From Corythucha ciliata (taxonomy: Eukaryota; Arthropoda; Insecta; Hemiptera; Tingidae): DNA of 64,000 nucleotides. Positions 1 through 23,000 of the stretch are shown piece after piece. The stretch's first letter is position 1. Each line of letters starts with the position of its first letter. The stretch covers positions 29,369,253 to 29,433,252 of the forward strand of contig CM075939.1 of assembly GCA_038030265.1 (NCBI GenBank). Reading direction: 5' to 3'. The position numbers were made by a program, and so were the translations under genes. A model generated the notes under the pieces. The model did not search any database. It worked only from the letters and a program-made list of their open reading frames with translations, and was not told the DNA's origin.

Positions 1-1695
1 TTTTTTGTTCTAGGGCTTTCATGCCTTTACTCAAGGCATGATTACCCAGTTCGAACCAGAAGCACTTGCCGCTACGACCAAGTACTTCCACAATCCTCCC
101 TGTCGTGGGGCAAAATGTTGACGTAATCATTGTGCGAGTAGGGGTAACACTCTGGTCAATACTTGGCCCTACGGCGTAGAGGGGATTTACAAGGCAAATG
201 CTTCAGGTTAGTACTTGGTAACAAAGATAGGAGTAGCCGTACCTAAGTTGTATTCGGTCGGACCCATGTCAACAGTAGTTACAGCTGGTCAACACGCCTC
301 CTCACGGGGAGCAGTGGACGAAATACTGGTCGTAGCGACAAATGCTTCCGGTTTGTACTTGGTACTAATGCAAGGAGCACACGTACCACTTTTGGGCTCT
401 GTCGGACCCTGACAACATACTTTTCAGTTTGCATGGTCTAGCTGAAACTTGGCGTACAATTTACGCGTGGGTCAATACGACTTGTCCTTAAATTTGATCC
501 CGATCGGTTCAGGGAAACTCGGGAAAACCCGGAAAATCCTATGACCAGAGGGTTTTCTCCACTGACCGGGCGCTTCAAATGCTCCGATCGAGCTGAAACT
601 TGGCATACAATTTACGCGTGGGTCAATACGACTTGTCCTCAAATTTGATCCCGATTGTTACCCTTGAGGGGATGCCTCATGACTGTTTTTACGTTTTTCG
701 TTGATTTCGGGTGTTTCTTATGTTCCGATCTTCGCCCACCCCGAAAGTGCCACCCCCAAACTTTTCATTTGTCAACTTTTTTTCCCATACGGTCAACGCC
801 CTTCGATCAAAACTTGACCCTTTAGGTCGAGCGTGCCATTGCGTTCCACGCCGTGCCATGAAATCGTGTAATTCCGCCCCGAAACTATCTCCTCCCACAA
901 TTTTTATCTGAATTTGGTTTTTAAGGGCCTAAAATCTTAGCAACTAAATTGCGCAAAACTGTACGGGCCGGATTTTTTAATTTCATCCTCAAACCCGAGT
1001 TATAACTCTCTTTGCCCTGCGAAAAAAATTAGAAAATTAGAAAATTCCAAAAATCGCAATTTACCCCCACCGCCGGTCCTCCCATCGATTTTTACCCCGA
1101 AACAAAGTCGACTCCTCACCTCAAAATACATGTACATCTTATGTCATGTCAAAATTCCCATTCCTTCCCAACCAAAATGACGCCTAAAGTCGTCTGGAAA
1201 AATATCGGCAAATTGAGCCAACCTTCGTGTTGGTGTGGTGGAGGGGTCAGTCCAGAATCGCCGCCGAAACTTTTCAAAATTATACAAATTTCAATTTGAC
1301 CGGCTTCGATTTTGACACAAGGTAGGAAGTGGCAAAGTTGATTTTTGCTGATTTTTGCAGATATTTTAAAAAATTTCAAATTGGTCAAATTTCAAATTTA
1401 TATTGCGCAAAAATTTTACACTTTGAAAAATCGTAGCTCCTTCCAAAATCGTGGTATCGTCGTCGACAGGGTCTCAAAATTTCCACTATACGGTAGCCTA
1501 TCCAGGGAAAATACCCAAAAAATGATGAAAAATTTTTTCAACCCCCCCCCCCCCGTGACTGCTATTGCACGCCTTAGGGGGTTGTATTATCCTTTTTTTT
1601 ATAATTATTGATTTGTTTAAAAAAAATTGGATAAACTGAAAGAAAAGATTGTTTTTGATTAGTTGCTGTGATTTTTGAATATTTATTTTAAATGA

Positions 1696-2064
1696 TCAAA
1701 AATTGAGGACGGAGAGGTAGTGATGTCGTGTCGGGATTCTCCGAACGCAGAACTTCGGGAGCTGGATCTCGGCTGCCTCGTTAAGTTCCTTTAACGTGAT
1801 TGGCAGGTGGCGAGAGGTGAGATTGTTGAAAACGTTGCCGTGAGCAATAAGACCGGTATGACTTTCGTGGGTAGAAACGTCGTCGACTAGAATTGACTTT
1901 GATGTCGAGGATAGTTTTTTCCACTCCCGCGATTCCAAAAACGAAGTGACCCTTTTTCTTTTTTCACATCTGTTTTCTTTCTTTTCTTCTTTGTCATTTT
2001 TTTCTGTCCCACAATATGAAATATGGAGGAGTTTCATTGCTGTGCAGTGTAGATGCTTCATCAC
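1696..2064 (-). CDS. Unrecognised 122-codon ORF inside the mobile element
   Basis: Open frame downstream of the integrase remnant on the same strand. The N-terminal third is Lys/Glu rich and encoded by a purine-rich tract. The C-terminal part (from SSTSKSILVDDVSTHE) looks less biased in composition. It could be the tail of the same retroelement or a chance ORF. I recognise no domain, signal peptide or membrane segment. Confidence 0.2.
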   Translation of the reverse strand: MMKHLHCTAMKLLHISYCGTEKNDKEEKKENRCEKRKRVTSFLESREWKKLSSTSKSILVDDVSTHESHTGLIAHGNVFNNLTSRHLPITLKELNEAAEIQLPKFCVRRIPTRHHYLSVLNF

Positions 2065-2255
2065 ATTACCCCCTCCTCAAAGAAAAAAAAATGATGGGAG
2101 TGGCAACTTTTTTTTTTCTGTTAAAATATTTATCAAAAACAATTAAGAATCTTTTCATAAGAGTAATAAGAATATCTAATAATTCTGAAGAATAATTACA
2201 TTTGGTTGAATGTTTTTAAAGCAGTGGCATGGAAGATGCCTCTAATCCTCTAATT

Positions 2256-2741
2256 TTATTTTTGGTACCTAGTGTCTTCTAATAAATAGTGTGTGTGTTT
2301 ACCCAGAATTTGTTTGATTCTGTATGGACCGTCATATATATTTAATAATTTCGCCGATATTTTTTTAATTTTCTCACTATATCCGTCCTTTATTAAAAGA
2401 ACCAAATCCCCCAATTTGAATTTAACCTGTGAGGAAGTACGATGTGGTATTTTGTATGCAATCCTCTCCCGGGAGTTTTTGATGCGTAAATGTAAGACAT
2501 GATCAAGTTGTTCTCTTGCGAGTATAAGTCGTGAATTAGGTACGCGAATAAACAATTTATCCCATGGTCGTTCAGGTAATTTATTGTAAAAAGCCTCGTA
2601 AGATGTGCATTTGATTGTATCATGATAAGTTTTACAAATTTGATGACAAGTCGTAGTGACCCACGCGTAAATTGAACGCCAAGTTTCAGCTCGATCGGAG
2701 CATTTGAAGTGCCCGGTCAGTAGAGAAAACCCTCTGGTCAT
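2256..2741 (-). pseudogene. Ty3/gypsy-like integrase C-terminal fragment
   Basis: A 161-codon open frame. The first ~30 residues come from the flanking repeat arm (the direct repeat at about 2650-2741). The rest resembles the end of a Ty3-type integrase: a degraded stretch corresponding to the 'host factor box' region (YEAFYNKLPERPW), then the C-terminal domain with KFKLGDLVLL and DGPYRIKQILG followed by HYLLED, typical of the integrase SH3-like/GPY-F module. No catalytic core (H2C2 zinc finger or D,D-35-E), reverse transcriptase or gag is visible upstream, because the repeat arm cuts the gene at about 2650. It is a dead fragment. The opposite-strand open frame here is a shadow. Confidence 0.7.
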
Positions 2742-3599
2742 AGGATTTTCCGGGTTTTCCCGAGTTTCCCTGTACCTATCGGGATAAAATTTAAGGACAA
2801 GTCGTATTGACCCACGCGTAAATTGTATGCCAAGTTTCAGCTCGATCCGAGCATTTGAAGTGCCCGGTCAGTAGAGAAAACTCTGGGTCAGTAAATTAGG
2901 CACTCCCCTAAAATGTTGGTCTAGACCATGCAAACTGAAAAGTATGTTGTCAGGGTCCGACAGAGCCCAAAAGTGGTTCGTGTGCTGCTTGCATTAGTAC
3001 CAAGTACAAACCGGAAGCATTTGTCGCTACGACCAGTATTTCGTCCACTGCTCCCCGTGAGGAGGCGTGTTGATCAGCTGTAACTACTGTTGACATGGGT
3101 CCGACCGAATACAACTTAGGTACGGCTACTCCTATCTTTGTTACCAAGTACTAACCTGAAGCATTTGCCTTGTAAATCCCCTCTACGCCGTAGGGCCAAG
3201 TATTGACCAGAGTGTTACCCCTACTCGCACAATGATTACGTCAACATTTTGCCCCACGACAGGGAGGATTGTGGAAGTACTTGGTCGTAGCGGCAAGTGC
3301 TTCTGGTTCGAACTGGGTAATCATGCCTTGAGTAAAGGCATGAAAGCCCTAGAACAAAAAAGTGTTGGTACTTCACTTCGGGCCCCAAGCCTGTGGACCG
3401 GAAATACGGCTAGTCTGCTGGCCAAGCAGTCAAAATTCTCCGTTAGAACCCAAAGTATTCGTAGCGAATTTCTGATTGAGAGGAGCTTTAATTTCCGGCC
3501 TGTCCCAGGACTAAAGTACCAGCAGGGCCGTTTTTAGGAGTAGGCAGAACAGGCGACCGCCTAGGGCGGCCCCCGTATGGTATGGGAACATTTTTGTTT

Positions 3600-4230
3600 C
3601 AACCATGTCAGTTAAAACCATGAAATTGGTATTATGAAATGGCCAAACCCACAAAATAATGATTTTCAAAGGAGACAAAATCCGCGAAATTGGGGTTTTA
3701 CAGAGCTATCGTAAATCCGAATAACTTGGGTTTTGAAGAATTCAGCCCCACAAAATAGGATTTTTGAATTATGAAAATCCGAAAAATTGGCTTTTGAAGT
3801 CGCCGGATCCACGAAACATGCGAAATTGGTGTTTTTGAGCAAAACACTCGAAATTTCCGTTTGAAATAACCAAATCGTTGAAATTGGATCGCTAATGTGA
3901 CCCAAACCCGAGAAATGATTTATCGGCCAAATTGGGGGTTTTAAATGTCCAAACTCTGGACATCTTGTTTTTGAAAGCCCCTCGATATTGTATTTTCAAA
4001 TTAGGGAAGCCTCGTGAAAAATTGGCTTTCGAAGAAGGCACGAAATTGGCCTATTAGTTGTGCCGAATCATCGAAATTACTATTTGAAAGATCCAAACCC
4101 ACGGAATTTGTTTACTGGGTGAGCCGGACACGAAAAATTACTACATGGTTCAAAGAATCTAAGAAATTCGGTTCTTGAAGGATCTCTCTCAGTATCAAAA
4201 TTGAATGTTTTGGCCCTATCGGAAATCGAT
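3600..4230. repeat. Degenerate ~30-38 bp array
   Basis: Successive poorly conserved units of the type 'aaattggggttttgaa...gccaaacccacg' (for example around 3625, 3690, 3720, 3785, 3830, 3870, 3940 and 4100). Individual units differ strongly, so this is an old or rapidly diverging tandem repeat. The same motif recurs at about 5030-5500, 15740-15920, 17740-18060, 26440-26850, 38480-38580 and 42400-43350. There is no coding gene here. Confidence 0.6.
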
Positions 4231-6596
4231 AATGGAAGCACATAACATAAAGTTTACGCCAAAATCTGATTCACCTGCTAATCCAGAAAAAATATTTATG
4301 TGGTCCTAGTCCTATAAACGAAAATTTCACTCACATTCAGCTACGAAACGGGAAATTCATTTCAGCCCGACGCAGTCGGAACTTCGATGAACTTCAGATC
4401 CAGACAGCGACTATTTGGCTCCAGGAACGTGTCTCAAAGGAGACGACTCATAACAGTGCTTGCAGCCTACCCCCCCCCCTCCAGTTTAGAGACCGAAAAT
4501 TGCCTAAATGATGTTAAATTGGTCGTTACCCGGTCAAGTTTTGTGTGATAAAAAGGATGTTTTCGCGTCTTCTATTCGATTCAGCCGCTTATTTGAAGCA
4601 CATTTGATGGTTACAGAGACGGACATGACTAGAGGTCATGAGCGTTTGGCTCTTTCAAACTTCACAAAAACAGCTGTTACTTCGGTTTGGGAAGGGTTAG
4701 AAAATATTATTAAAAAAAGGAGCAACCGTCAATCTTCAGATCTGCATTGCTACCCAATCCAGAGATCCTAAACACGGCCTTACACTGCCGTTTGTTCGTT
4801 TGTTACCTTTCACCCCACTGACTGAACTGCCGAAACCTGGCTCTAGTCCAGTCGACAAGCGGACGGCCGTGTTGGTGTTCGGATGTAAACGGCTAAATAC
4901 GGCTCCAATGAATGGGACGCGTAACTCACGTCCAGGCGTGGATTCCCGTGAGAGGGCCCACGGCTTTGCCATTTTGCGGATTTTTCCAGTCAATAACACA
5001 TTTTTTGCGGTTCCAGATCACTGAAAAACCATTTCCGGGGCTTCCGCTGATTTATCTATTCAAAACCTCATTTTTGCGGGTCTGACTCACTAAAAAATCA
5101 ATTACGGGGTGTTGGATAATTCTAATGTCACCGATTTCGCTGATTTAACAAGCTTAAAAAACACAAATTTTCACTAAAAATCGTATTTCGCGGGTTTTTG
5201 AAAGCTGAATAGCATTCCGCCGAATTACCTCGCCAAAAAACGATTTCCGCGGATCTGGCTCACTTTAAAGGCCTTGCCACACAGAATGCGAACCGTTACG
5301 TGGACGGGTCCGCACGCGTAAAAGCTATGGCATACCGTGGGGTATGCCTCACCCACGTTGTCATTGTTTTTAGGCGAGCGGACCAGTCCGCTGATTTTGC
5401 AACCTAAACACTCATTTTCGCGGTTCTGGCTCACTTCAAAGCAAATTTCTCGGATTTCGCTCTCTTAAACCCCTTTTTTTGCGGATTTTTGACAATAAAC
5501 GACCATTTACTCTGGTTCAAGAAGATAATTACGCGAGCTTTAGTTCGCTGTAAACCCAACGTTGATGTATCTTCGGTGGGGGGGAGAGGTGATTCGAAAC
5601 GTGTCCAGCCTGAACACTGAAGTCTTTCTGTGATGAGTGGCCCGAGGGGAAATGGCAGCCCCCGACGTCATGCGATTTTCTCAGAGAAGTCACCGTTTCT
5701 TACTTATTGACGACTGTAACTTGACAGTTCACAGGCTTTTTAGTTCCGATTCGCCAGTACAATGGGAGTGCCCAGTTTGGTGGACTAAATTTTTGCAGTT
5801 AACGAGCCTAAGGGAGGTCCAAGGGACCAAAATTCCAAGTTCAGCAACGAAAGTATCACTTCCGTCACTTTTAAGACAGATAATAATGAATAAACCCAAC
5901 TTCATCCTTTATCTAACGGAGCAAAAGGCTACAACGGCAGGTTTCCAGCATAGGCGTTCGTTTTTGACGGATAAAGCCACCCTTTTTGTGAAAATTAGTT
6001 TCTGGTTATTAATTTACGATTTCCATAGCACTGCGTTCTGATTTGATGAACTACCAGTTCTCTTGCTGGGGATTCATCGTCGAAATCAAGCCCGCAACAG
6101 GCAACAGTGCATCTGACATCTTTTCCAGTGAATTTGCCCACCCCTACATCAAGGGCCGGCTACGCCCCTTGCGGGAAGTATTGTTTTTCTTGGGTTTAGC
6201 CGTAGATTAATGGCAGGCCAAGGAGCTGTAATAATGCAAACATGTCGAGTTCGAGTCGAATTAACAGTCCGGGAGTCGTCAATTTTCTTATTTATTATTG
6301 TGCAGATCTTCCGGAGATGCTCCTCAGGGTCATAGCGACGTTTTCTCTTTATCTCTTTCTAAAGCTATGCGTTTCCGAACGCGCTCGCCCAAAGATATCT
6401 TGATACGTTTTGGTTTCCGGTCCGTAATAAACTTCTTCAGCCTCCGAATAGCTCCCCCCCTCCCCATGTATAATTTATGACTCCGGAAGAAGTTTTCTAT
6501 TTTACAATTTCGTAGTGTGGGAATTAACGAAAATTCCCTGCATTTCTTTTCGGTTAATAAAAAAGTTGTTTAATTTTTTCCCCCAGTCAGTGAACA
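4231..6596. other. Gene-free upstream region of MPI
   Basis: Several ORFs of 60-134 codons are present (for example 4508-4771 and 5637-6041), but none has a recognisable domain or supported splice structure. The stretch contains part of the degenerate array (about 5030-5260 and 5395-5500) and a MITE-like inverted repeat (about 5262-5400). The last ~100 bases, ending in a pyrimidine tract before the MPI start codon, are the likely MPI 5' flank. No TATA box is obvious. Confidence 0.5.
5262..5400. mobile_element. MITE family 'GGCCTYGCCACAC', copy 1
   Basis: Contains ggccttgccacac, gtccgcacgcgtaaaagctatgg and ggtatgcctcacccacgttgtcattg, then gagcggaccagtccgc. The same modules occur in inverted order in the better-preserved copy at 49965-50105, where the ends are perfect complements. 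It is non-coding. Confidence 0.65.
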
Positions 6597-8031
6597 ATGG
6601 AATTGCTTTGCGTTCCGCAAATATACGACTGGGGTAAAGTTGGACGGGACAGCCTTGTCGCCACTCTGCTCGCATCGGCTAATCCAAATTCGTTCACCAT
6701 TGAGGAGAACGTCCCCTACGCCGAACTTTGGATGGGAACACACTGCAACGGTGAGTCCGTTATTCGTGAAACTGGAGAAACGCTCAACAATCACCTCAAA
6801 GCCCATCCAAACGTCATGGGCAACGCCGTCAAACACCTGGGCGGAGAATTGCCCTTTCTCTTCAAAGTTCTCTCCATTAATAAGGCTTTGTCCATTCAAG
6901 TTCATCCTGACAAGGTAATCGACGAAGGTAAAATTTTTGTTTTTAGAAAACCGTTTTATTTGATTTTATAATTACTTTTAGGAAACTGCTAAAGAGTTGA
7001 ACCGGCTCTTTCCCGAGAAATATAAGGACAGCAACCATAAACCAGAGCTCGCAGTTGCTTTGACGCCCTTTGAAATGTTGGCCGGATTTCGACCTATGGA
7101 AGAAATAATGCGTTTCTTAAAAGCTGTTCCGGAACTTTCCTCCCTCATTAAACCTGAAGTTCTTCACAATTTCACCCGATTTGAGCCAAAAGCTTCACTC
7201 CAAGACGTTTTTACCGAATTAATGAACGCTCAACAAACCAAAATCAAAGAAAACTTATCAAAATTATTGCGAAGACTCGAAAGTTCTGGTTGGTATTTCT
7301 ATTATAAGGAGTAGTGGCTACGAGTTCAAACACGCCCCATTCGTTGTTTTAGTGACTAGTATCAAAGAAGAGCAGCTCTATGATCTTGTAGATCGACTGT
7401 ACAAGCAGTTCCCTAACGACGTTGGAATTTTCGCCGTGTACTTTTTTAATCACATCAATTTACAGCCTGGTCAAGGTCTTTTTATGAGCAGCGGAATACC
7501 TCACGCTTACATAAAAGGAGGTTCGTACATTAAAGGAGACCGGTCAGCAGCAAACTTTTCAAAGGCCTTGATTTTCAGATATAGTCGAATGCATGGCGAG
7601 TTCTGATAACGTCGTACGTGCAGGCCTTACCCCTAAATTCCGAGACGTCGCGACGCTTTGTAAAATCCTCGACTATAATTCGTACAAGCCTCAGGATCTA
7701 ATTATTTCGGGCAGAAAACAAGACAGTTGTTGCACTACGTACAAAATGGCCGTACCTGATTTCTCCGTCGCTCGTTTTGAGGTTTGTTTTCAAATAGTCT
7801 TCGTTCTATCTGAACCTATTTCATTCCGCAATCTCCTAGATACCCGAAGGTGTGAAGTACGACATGCCTCGACAATATTCTTGCTCTATTATCATTGTTC
7901 TCGAAGGAAGTGGGGAGTCCACTCATTTCCGAGTCCATCCGGGAGTTGCCGTATTTCTGGATACCATGGTTGACGTCACTGTTACGGCTAAAGAAAAAGT
8001 TTTGATGTTTCAGGCTTTTAGCAACCCCTGA
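6597..8031 (+). CDS. MPI: Mannose-6-phosphate isomerase (5 exons)
   Basis: Zinc-dependent type I phosphomannose isomerase, which interconverts fructose-6-phosphate and mannose-6-phosphate in the cytosol and so feeds GDP-mannose and N-glycan synthesis. Exons joined by phase: 6597-6914, 6982-7288, 7353-7520, 7579-7781 and 7840-8031, all GT-AG, giving 396 codons including the stop (human protein about 423 residues). The start is the first ATG, just upstream of the typical N-terminal 'YDWGKVG'. Metal ligands seen: QVHPDK (Gln101, His103), HKPE (Glu128) and PHAY (His259). The substrate-site signature around VRAGLTPK is intact. Introns are short (58-67 bp). The polyadenylation signal ATTAAA at 8101-8106 lies only 63 bp before the end of convergent PSMC2, so the 3' UTRs probably overlap. 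Confidence 0.96.
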
Positions 8032-8100
8032 CGATATAGCCCTGTTCGCGAAATAATCGTGACATTTTCAGGGGTGAAAATGGCGTGGTTTATAGAAAAT

Positions 8101-8121
8101 ATTAAAGAAAATGTATTTATT
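8101..8121. terminator. Overlapping poly(A) signals of MPI and PSMC2
   Basis: ATTAAA on the + strand at 8101-8106 fits MPI; AATAAA on the - strand at 8116-8121 (tttatt on +) fits PSMC2. The stop codons are only 137 bp apart, so the two transcripts must end within or across each other. The motifs are seen; their use is inferred. Confidence 0.55.
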
Positions 8122-8168
8122 GTAAGCTATCTGTTTTAGTATTATTCAAAGTTAAGAGGGGGAAGGGC

Positions 8169-19514
<11,346 letters not shown>

Positions 19515-20069
19515 TTTCACTGGTTTAATGTGTAAGTGAATAGGAACAAACACTAATTTGAATTAAATAAAAATAAGAATTAAAGAATGATTTGACAAAA
19601 CTCCACCAAACGCACGAAGGGACACGCGCTGTTATGGATCAGGTTATCTCGAGTTGTTGATAAGGTGCGACCCTAGCGGATATAATGACTATTAAAATGC
19701 CCTGGTGGTAGATCTTGGTGAGTGGGTAGATCTTCTCCTTAATTTCACTAATGCAGAAAAACATGGACATATCATTCGCTAGTAATGAAAAACAAATTAT
19801 GAAATTGCCCGATTTTCCACGCGAGTGCTGTCCAAGCACACCAAAAACAACGAAACAGGTCGCTAGCGGCCAGCAGCTATCCCTAGGCGTTAGCAGTTTG
19901 GCAAGTGTGGAGGAGTAAGTCATGATATGATATCAAACTGTTATCTTTTTCAAGAATAACCCGGGTGTGAATAATTTGGATATCGGAAATAGACGGTCGT
20001 CCAGATCAAACAATGGTGATTCTCAAATAAATTGTAGAAAAAATTGTCGTTGTTTTATCAGTTCTGAAG
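19515..20069. promoter_or_regulatory. Shared divergent promoter region of PSMC2 and SAMM50
   Basis: 555 bp separates the two start codons on opposite strands. No TATA box near either start is convincing. Two broadly expressed genes so arranged usually share a promoter region; this is inference from layout only. Confidence 0.4.
19639..19923 (-). CDS. Possible small membrane protein (unrecognised)
   Basis: 94-codon ORF from ATG 19923, 146 bp from the SAMM50 start codon and divergent from it. A hydrophobic segment at residues about 17-31 (CWPLATCFVVFGVLG) could be a signal anchor. A possible mini-intron (gtggaa...ttactag, about 49 bp) would remove the middle (GKSGNFIICFSLL) in frame. No family recognised. 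Its place in the PSMC2-SAMM50 intergenic region makes a chance ORF quite possible. Confidence 0.25.
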   Translation of the reverse strand: MTYSSTLAKLLTPRDSCWPLATCFVVFGVLGQHSRGKSGNFIICFSLLANDMSMFFCISEIKEKIYPLTKIYHQGILIVIISARVAPYQQLEIT

Positions 20070-23000
20070 ATGGGGGTCGTACTGGCTAAACATATTGACG
20101 TGGTGAGTACTTGCTACAGACTGCTTTTCCAAGTAGTTTTTTAATTCTCAGTTTTTCAATTTTAACAGAGTCGGGACGATGAGCCTGAAACTTTCGATTT
20201 GAAGGGAGTGTTGGTGAGTGTTAATTTTTCTTCGAGTGTAGAAATGAAAGAAATATTGGAACATTCAAACTTTTAGGCACGCGTTGACAAGGTCAGTTTC
20301 GATGGCATTAATCGTACGAAAACGCCAGTCCTTCAGCATTGTGTCCAACCGTTGTTTAAAGCCCAAAATTTTGAACAGGTTTGTTGACCCATGTTGGGGT
20401 TCGATGAAGCCAAACGACGTTTGTTTTTAATTGTGGTTAACTAAACGTTATCTGAACAGGTACTGGCCTCCTCTCAGGAGGTAAGAGATAAGCTGAGATC
20501 ACTTGGAATATTCAAAGCCATTGGAATTCACATAGACGTTAGTGAAGGTGTCGAAGCCACTCCGAATGGCTATGAAGTGACATTCATGGTCGATGAAATG
20601 AGGACAGTCAAAGGCAATATAACGACACTTGTTGCAAACAACGAGGCGATGCTCGTCGTTGGCGGTGAGGCCCCCAACTGTTTTGGGAACGCAGAGTTAG
20701 CAAAGGGTGAATTCACTTATGGTTCGAGTAAAAATAACACAATGAGGTTGAGTTTCGCCAAGCCATTTCTCACGAAGTTGGACCCTGTGTAAGTACCGCG
20801 CATATCGAGAATACTATTTCTATTTTTACTGTTTTAGGGCGGGCTGTTGATTGTTGATTTTATGAAAAAGTTTGTTTATTCCCTGGTTCTCGTAGGGAAC
20901 GAAGAATGGTAGTAGCACCAATTGAAGTTACCTTAAATATGAAGGTTCAAGACGAGCTAATTCGTCAGGTTCAAAATATGATGATTTGAAAGGTCGTGGT
21001 CCCAGGGGCCCGAAACGTAGGCCCTTCATGGATAAACATTCCTGCAAGCTGAAAAGGGCTAATTCCCGAATTTATGAACGCTTCTTGAAAATGAATAACT
21101 CATGAAAATTGTTGGAAGCCTTTATTGTAATCAAAACTGTTCCCAACGGTTCTTTGGCTCATGGAACGCTCATAAATATCAACCTTAATTTAGTTGGAAA
21201 CGATTAAAGTAAAATGAAAAGTAAAAAACGTGAACGTAAAATAAAGTCGTTCTGGTTTCAAGCGTGCTGGTTTCAATTTCGAACTCTGATAATTTAGCCA
21301 TTTTGCGTTTGTCGAGCCCAAAAAAAAAAACAGTTACACAAAACAATTTCGCGGATATTTAGCCTGAATTCACTGACATTAGCTTCGAATGATGCAATTT
21401 TTCGGACATTCATCAAGCTATGAGGGGTTTCGGGGACATCAGAAACTTGTGAATCGCGCATTCACAGCTAAAATTCGAAAAAACTTTCATTCACAGCCCA
21501 CACTCTCACTCAGAAATCGCTCTTAAAATTGAGAAAAGCGCTCATTGACTGCTAAAACTGAGAAATCGCCAATTCGCGGTTAAAATTAAGAGAACGCTAA
21601 TTCGAGTTTTCTGGGACTGAAGGCTACATCGTGACTAACGTAGAAAAAAAAAAGCGCTAACTTGTGGCTGAAATTGTGCAAAACGATAGTGTTCTTGGGT
21701 GAAAATCGCTGATTTCCGGATAAAATTGAGAAAGTGCTAAAATTGACGGAAAAATTTTCAATTTTATCTGTAAGTTGCAGGTAAAATTGAGAGAAATAGC
21801 CTAAGAATTACATCATTTGGAGATGAGTGCCTGCGAAATTGTAAGTATCGTTGGGTGTAAATATCGTGAATATTGCAAGTTTTTGGTCCAAGGATATTTA
21901 TTATTTTTAGTGATGGTGGAACCCTGGTCCCAAAATTTGCGACTTTTTGAAATCAAATATCCGCGAATATTTCTGACTGAATATCACGTCTCAATTTCAG
22001 TGAAATTGAAAGATTCAGGTATTTTTTGTTTTAAGGCTGTGGATCCTGGGCAAGCCAGCCCAGACAGCACTCGAAGCCTGACAAATAGACGCAAAATTGA
22101 AACATTTTGAATGGAAACATTAGCGAAATTTGAAGTTTACTGGCCGAATATTCGCGATATTATGAGTTCCAGGCCTTGATAGCAGCGGAACTGCAAGTTT
22201 CAGGGCCTGAGTACAGGCAAAATTGAGTAGTTTACGGTCTTAATTTTGGTGAAATTGAAAGTTTGGGGTATTTATTTCCGCGAAATTGCACAGCACATCG
22301 CTAAAAGTTGAACGACCAGCCACAAGATTGCAACATTTCGTTGGCAAATAACCGTGATATTAGAAGTTGCGCGTCCTAATTTCGTCGAAACTGCCAGTTT
22401 CAGGGTCTTATTTAAGGGACGCGAACCTAGGGTATGCCGTCCCCTTTGAAAACTTTGAATTTGAACTTGAATTTACTTGCAATTGAAATTGAAGGAGTTT
22501 GTAAAGTTAAGGTCCTAATTTTAGTGAAATTACAAGTTTCGTGGATGAATATACGTCTGAAATTGACAGTTTCGGGTCTTAATTTCAGTAAAATTGAAAG
22601 TTACGCGTCTTAATTTCGGAGAAATTGCAAGTTTCAGTGCTAAATATCCGTGAAATTACAAGTTTGAAATTGTTTTTGTGGGTTTGAAAGCTAGCCGACC
22701 ACGACCGGAACGCGTCGTAGGCTAACGAGACCCATATAATATGCCTTACCCCCAACAAAAGTGCAACATTTTTGTGCACATATGTGCAAAATTGAATGTT
22801 TCCAGGTGCAAAATTGCAATCTCAAGACCAATTTTTCTAAAGAGCTCGTGGAATCCGAGCTGGCCGCCCCAACTACGCCTACGCCCCATACCCTGACGAA
22901 CACCCGTGTAATTGCATTATTTAGAGATAAATATTTGTGATTTGCAAATTCCGGTTCTAGTTTGATCAAATCAAAAGATTCCTGGCTGGATATACGCGCA

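Larger units (their letters stand above)
1..3360. mobile_element. Large inverted-repeat element with integrase remnant
   Basis: Bases 1 to about 660 are repeated as the reverse complement at about 2650-3360; for example the window's opening words (ttttttgttctagggc) return inverted at 3345-3360. The left arm probably continues beyond the window. Each arm carries two direct sub-repeats: a ~144 bp unit marked by caaatgcttc (195 and 339) and a ~160 bp unit marked by gctgaaacttgg (about 442 and 592, mirrored in the right arm). The interior (about 690-2650) holds a retrotransposon integrase fragment and AT-rich DNA without a clear gene. The arms are far longer than usual transposon termini, so this may be a foldback element or two opposite insertions of one repeat. 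The inverted structure is seen directly; the class is inferred. Confidence 0.8.

Noticed and set aside
215..412. 65-codon ORF repeated almost exactly at 2950-3147 on the minus strand
   Set aside because: The pair exists because the repeat arms are inverted copies. No domain, so treated as fortuitous.
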